Below, piece by piece: positions 6,546 to 8,556 of a DNA stretch of 8,556 bases. Origin of the DNA: Gemmataceae bacterium (lineage in GTDB: Bacteria; Planctomycetota; Planctomycetia; Gemmatales; Gemmataceae); the NCBI GenBank assembly GCA_026418875.1, contig JAOAAM010000158.1, forward strand, positions 1-8,556, given 5' to 3'. A program made the position numbers and the translations under genes. The notes under the pieces were generated by a model. That model did no database searches and had not been told where the DNA came from. It saw only the letters and a program-made list of their open reading frames with translations. Each line of letters starts with the position of its first letter. The stretch's first letter is position 1.

Positions 6546-7196
6546 ATGATCGGCCACAGTCATGATCTGCCGCCGCGGGGCAATTATTTCGCCATGAGTG
6601 CTTACGTCCAGCAGGACCTGGGCGCAGGCAAGTTGGCGAATCGAGCAGGTGCCCCCATGGTGGCATTGACGGATGAGTGCCTCATCGCTCTGGTCAACAC
6701 ACTCCGGCAGGAGTTCGCAGAGGACGCCCCGGCGGTGTTGAAGTCACTCGGCACCTCGTGGGGTCGACAGGCTGGCGAGCAGTTGATTCAGGAGACCAGT
6801 TCATACTACGGGCGACCGTTCATGGACTTGCCATTGGCGATGGTCGCTTCGCTGCTCACTGAAGCATTCCGCCACCACGGTTGGGGTGCGTTCAAGTTCG
6901 ATTTCAGTCACTACGCGCAGGGCGTGCTGGTGGTGGAAGTGCATGAACCTTTCGAAGGCAGCATCGTGTCACGTGAGTGCGGAGCGCTCGACGAGTTGCT
7001 GAGCGCGTTCCTTGCCGGGATGATGTCACGACTGGCCGGGCGCGAACTCGGCTGCCTCCAGACGGATGCCCGGGGGATGGGCGCGGATGCCAGCCGCTTT
7101 GTCATCACCCTCCCGGAACGATTGGAGGGTTGGCAACCGGGCCAAGCGCATACAACAGTGCTCGCCGAACTTTGTCACCGGAGTCTGCCGTCGTAG
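6546..7196 (+). CDS. V4R-like protein without the metal-site residues (V4R copy 2)
   Basis: A 216-residue protein starting at ATG 6546, with GAGGA (6534-6538) 7 bases upstream. Residues 1-40 are variable. The remainder parallels the V4R protein at 4180-4959: LKSLGTSWGRQAGEQL (65-80) against LERLGRAWAEATF, HHGWGAFKFDF (110-120) against AAGWGSWHVDF, and AFLAGMMSRLAGREL (154-168) against GMFAGVFSRLARRDL. The two genes are thus diverged members of one family within the same cluster. The four residues that would bind zinc in the first copy are Asp149, Gln172, Ala175 and Ser183 or Arg184 here, so this copy probably binds no metal and may be the non-sensing or structural half of a heteromeric pair. 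It follows the phycobiliprotein-like gene after 82 bases. Alternative start ATG 6594 has poorer spacing to a purine-rich stretch. The family call is fairly firm; ligand and partner are unknown. Confidence 0.75.
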   Translation: MIGHSHDLPPRGNYFAMSAYVQQDLGAGKLANRAGAPMVALTDECLIALVNTLRQEFAEDAPAVLKSLGTSWGRQAGEQLIQETSSYYGRPFMDLPLAMVASLLTEAFRHHGWGAFKFDFSHYAQGVLVVEVHEPFEGSIVSRECGALDELLSAFLAGMMSRLAGRELGCLQTDARGMGADASRFVITLPERLEGWQPGQAHTTVLAELCHRSLPS

Positions 7197-7288
7197 GGCG
7201 AGATGCCGACCACGGGGGGAAATGTGCAGCAATCCAGACGTTGCCAATTCCGACCGCGAGGGTGGGTTCCGCCGAGAGAGGTCACAAC

Positions 7289-7480
7289 ATGACGGGGCAT
7301 TTGGACCCGACGATGCTCGAGTCGGAGACGCGACGCATGGATCAGGTTTTTGAGCGACTGCACGGCATGATTCGGTCATCGGAGCGTGGCCGGCCGACAT
7401 TGCCGCGGCTGGAGATTCCGGAAGACGTGGGGCAGCCGGGAACGAAGTGTGTTCGTTCCTCGTCGCCCGCCGGAACGTGA
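7289..7480 (+). CDS. Small hypothetical protein overlapping the ParA-like gene
   Basis: An open frame of 63 residues from ATG 7289, with AGAGG (7277-7281) at 7 bases, ending at TGA 7478-7480. It overlaps the preferred GTG start of the ParA-like gene by four bases (GTGA). The protein begins MTGHLDPTMLESETRRMDQVFERLHGMIRSSERG (written here as its N-terminal half in two parts: MTGHLDPTMLESETRR, MDQVFERLHGMIRSSERG). Residues 8-33 could form an amphipathic helix, followed by a Pro-rich tail ending in PTLPRLEIPEDV and a polar end. I recognise no family. The good ribosome site and the coupled overlap support a real gene; the small size and lack of homology knowledge limit confidence. A small ParA-partner or adaptor peptide is one possibility, by position only. 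Confidence 0.5.
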   Translation: MTGHLDPTMLESETRRMDQVFERLHGMIRSSERGRPTLPRLEIPEDVGQPGTKCVRSSSPAGT

Positions 7481-8130
7481 AAGCGAGAAGGACCGTGGCG
7501 GAACCTTTGATCTTGGCGCTGGCGAGCCACAAAGGCGGAACCGGTCGCACCACCACCGCATTGACGCTGGCGTGGGCGTTCGGGCAGGCGGGTCACAAGG
7601 CAGCGTTCGTGGATGCGGACGAGCAGCATTCGGCGTCGTTGTTGGCCTTGGACGCGCAGGGGAGGTGCCCTTGGCCGGGAGTGCAGTTCTACGCGAATCC
7701 TGAAGTTCTGCACCGACCCATCGACGCCGACGTGGTGGTGGTGGATCCGCCGGCGTTGACGGCCCCCACGGCGGCTTTGGTCTTGCGGCACGTCCACGGA
7801 GTCATCCTGACTTGCTTGGCCGATCCGATGTCGATCCGCACCGTTCCCGCAGCCGCTGCCGTCATCGAACATACCAAGGTCGAGAACCCACGTCTCGAAC
7901 TGCTGGGCTTGTTAATCTGCATGTACCGGGCCGAAGACCCGGTGCAGGCTGCGATGCTCACACGCATGCATCAAGCCCACCGCGATCTGCTGCTGGACCC
8001 GGTGATCCCGTTCCAAGCGAGTCTTCGTGATTGGCCGATGCGGCCTGGGAGTCCGCCGGCCGAGGGTTCGGGGCGCGAGGCGATCGTCACGTTCGCCCAT
8101 CACTTCGGACCCATCCTGACCGGAGCGTAG
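7477..8130 (+). CDS. ParA/MinD-family ATPase with variant P-loop KGGTGRT
   Basis: A 217-residue protein if started at the GTG overlapping the previous stop (GTGA). GTG 7495 would give a 211-residue form beginning next to AEPLILALASHKGG, and GTG 7447 a longer one. The deviant Walker A reads K19-GGTG-R24-TTT: the ParA signature lysine (K19) is present, but the usual P-loop lysine is arginine. Walker A' is FVDADEQ (D46, D48), and Walker B is VVVVDPP (D90). The C-terminal half has the ParA look: ILTCLADPMSIRTV, LELLGLLICMY (residues near the nucleotide base), and LLLDPVIPFQASLRDWP. Such ATPases dimerise on nucleotide and position cargo on the nucleoid or membrane. No obvious C-terminal membrane helix of MinD type is seen. 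It is the first of two adjacent ParA-like genes and is probably translated with the small gene before it. Weak nucleotide hydrolysis is possible because of the Arg, but this is inference. Confidence 0.88.
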   Translation: MKARRTVAEPLILALASHKGGTGRTTTALTLAWAFGQAGHKAAFVDADEQHSASLLALDAQGRCPWPGVQFYANPEVLHRPIDADVVVVDPPALTAPTAALVLRHVHGVILTCLADPMSIRTVPAAAAVIEHTKVENPRLELLGLLICMYRAEDPVQAAMLTRMHQAHRDLLLDPVIPFQASLRDWPMRPGSPPAEGSGREAIVTFAHHFGPILTGA

Positions 8131-8245
8131 GGCACCGATTCCGTCCGATTGATCGCTAGTGACAATCGAGGGCAACACACCTGAGCTTGGGCCAGAAAGT
8201 CATGGATCGACAGATAAGGGATCTTCCTCTAATCGAAACTCACCC
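8131..8245. other. Gap between the two ParA-like genes
   Basis: The largest gap (115 bases) in the plus-strand cluster. It contains a 6-bp inverted repeat CGATTG/CAATCG (8146-8151 and 8163-8168) with an 11-base loop and no following T-run. There is also a purine-rich AAGGGA about 30 bases before the next start, too far to act as its ribosome site. No clear promoter or terminator. Confidence 0.35.
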
Positions 8246-8556
8246 ATGCGCAAGCTACTAGTCGCCAGCCAGAAGGGCGGCGTAGGGAAAACGACGACGG
8301 CCATCAATCTCGCGGCGGCGGCATCGCTGACCGGCGGACGAGTGCTGCTCGTCGATACGGATCCACTGGCCAGCGTCCCCGCTGCCCTCCACCTCCACGA
8401 ACACCACGCCGCCTACGATCTCCGAGTTCTGGGAGTCCCCGCGGAAGGAGTCATCTGGCAGGACGTCATGAGCGGACTCGACGTCGCCATGCCCAGCACC
8501 GACGGGGTCACTTTTCGCCAGGACATCGATCAATTCCTCCGCACCTTGGCTGAAAC
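8246..8556 (+). CDS. ParA/MinD-family ATPase with canonical Walker motifs, 3' end outside window
   Basis: The frame opens at ATG 8246 and continues past the right edge, giving 103 visible residues. It begins [20 protein letters not shown]: a classic deviant Walker A with both lysines (K10 and K15). Walker A' follows as VLLVDTDP (D37, D39). The visible remainder ([34 protein letters not shown]) is consistent with a ParA/Soj/MinD-like ATPase body, with Walker B and the C-terminal half partly outside. No Shine-Dalgarno is visible at the start, so translation may be leaderless-like or coupled. It differs from its neighbour at 7477-8130 by having the complete P-loop. The two could form a heterodimer, as an active and a variant subunit, or act on different cargo. 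The family assignment is firm. Confidence 0.95.
   Translation, partial: MRKLLVASQKGGVGKTTTAINLAAAASLTGGRVLLVDTDPLASVPAALHLHEHHAAYDLRVLGVPAEGVIWQDVMSGLDVAMPSTDGVTFRQDIDQFLRTLAE

Noticed and set aside
5966..7196. The idea that the window carries light-harvesting or photosynthesis genes
   Set aside because: The phycobiliprotein-like protein lacks the bilin-binding cysteine, and no bilin lyase, linker, reaction-centre or pigment-synthesis gene is visible. The V4R domain alone does not imply chlorophyll synthesis.
8146..8168. Inverted repeat CGATTG/CAATCG as a terminator between the ParA-like genes
   Set aside because: The stem is only six base pairs with an 11-base loop and no T-run follows, so it is not convincing as an intrinsic terminator.
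8203..8262. A 19-codon frame (starting [10 protein letters not shown]) overlapping the start of the last ParA gene
   Set aside because: It has no clear ribosome site and is very short. It could be a leader that couples translation, but nothing in the sequence supports it beyond position.

Overview
The window looks like chromosome from a GC-rich planctomycete, most likely of the Gemmata/Gemmataceae type. That placement is an inference from gene content: a lipoprotein of the FG-GAP/CRTAC1 family, a secreted protein with a long proline-rich stretch before a probable outer-membrane barrel, and a soluble Hanks-type kinase. No rRNA, tRNA, mobile element or CRISPR array is visible.

Left part (1-1992, minus strand): the N-terminal half of an FG-GAP repeat lipoprotein runs off the left edge (453 to 1). 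It is preceded on the same strand by a gene for a secreted, proline-rich, probable outer-membrane protein (1992 to 637). A 283-base divergent intergenic region (1993-2275) separates these genes from the rest and holds a candidate extended -10 promoter touching a 12-bp palindrome.

Right part (2276 to the right edge, plus strand): eight genes in a row, separated by a 4-base overlap or gaps of about 50-115 bases, form a probable operon or co-regulated cluster. In order they are: (1) a tandem pseudokinase-kinase; (2) a V4R-domain protein that keeps a MopR-like Cys/Glu/Cys/Cys metal-site pattern; (3) a proline/alanine-rich, probably disordered protein carrying three copies of a short Trp-centred motif; (4) a 165-residue protein that reads as a phycobiliprotein-fold (allophycocyanin-like) protein without the bilin-attachment cysteine; (5) a second V4R-like protein that has lost the metal-site residues; (6) a 63-residue hypothetical protein; (7) a ParA/MinD-like ATPase with the variant P-loop KGGTGRT, overlapping gene 6; (8) a canonical ParA/MinD ATPase with KGGVGKT, cut by the right edge.

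The cluster is the interesting part. A Ser/Thr kinase, two V4R proteins and a phycobiliprotein-like protein together recall the cyanobacterial slr0144-slr0152 (pap) operon used in photosystem II assembly, although nothing here suggests photosynthesis. A reasonable hypothesis is a non-photosynthetic assembly or localisation system: the V4R and globin-like proteins would be small-molecule or tetrapyrrole-derived folds used as sensors or scaffolds, the kinase a regulator, the motif protein a flexible adaptor, and the two ParA ATPases a positioning or switch module. Kinase, V4R and ParA domains each occur as one canonical and one degenerate copy, suggesting regulatory pairs. The domain assignments come from reading motifs by eye; the shared function is inference.
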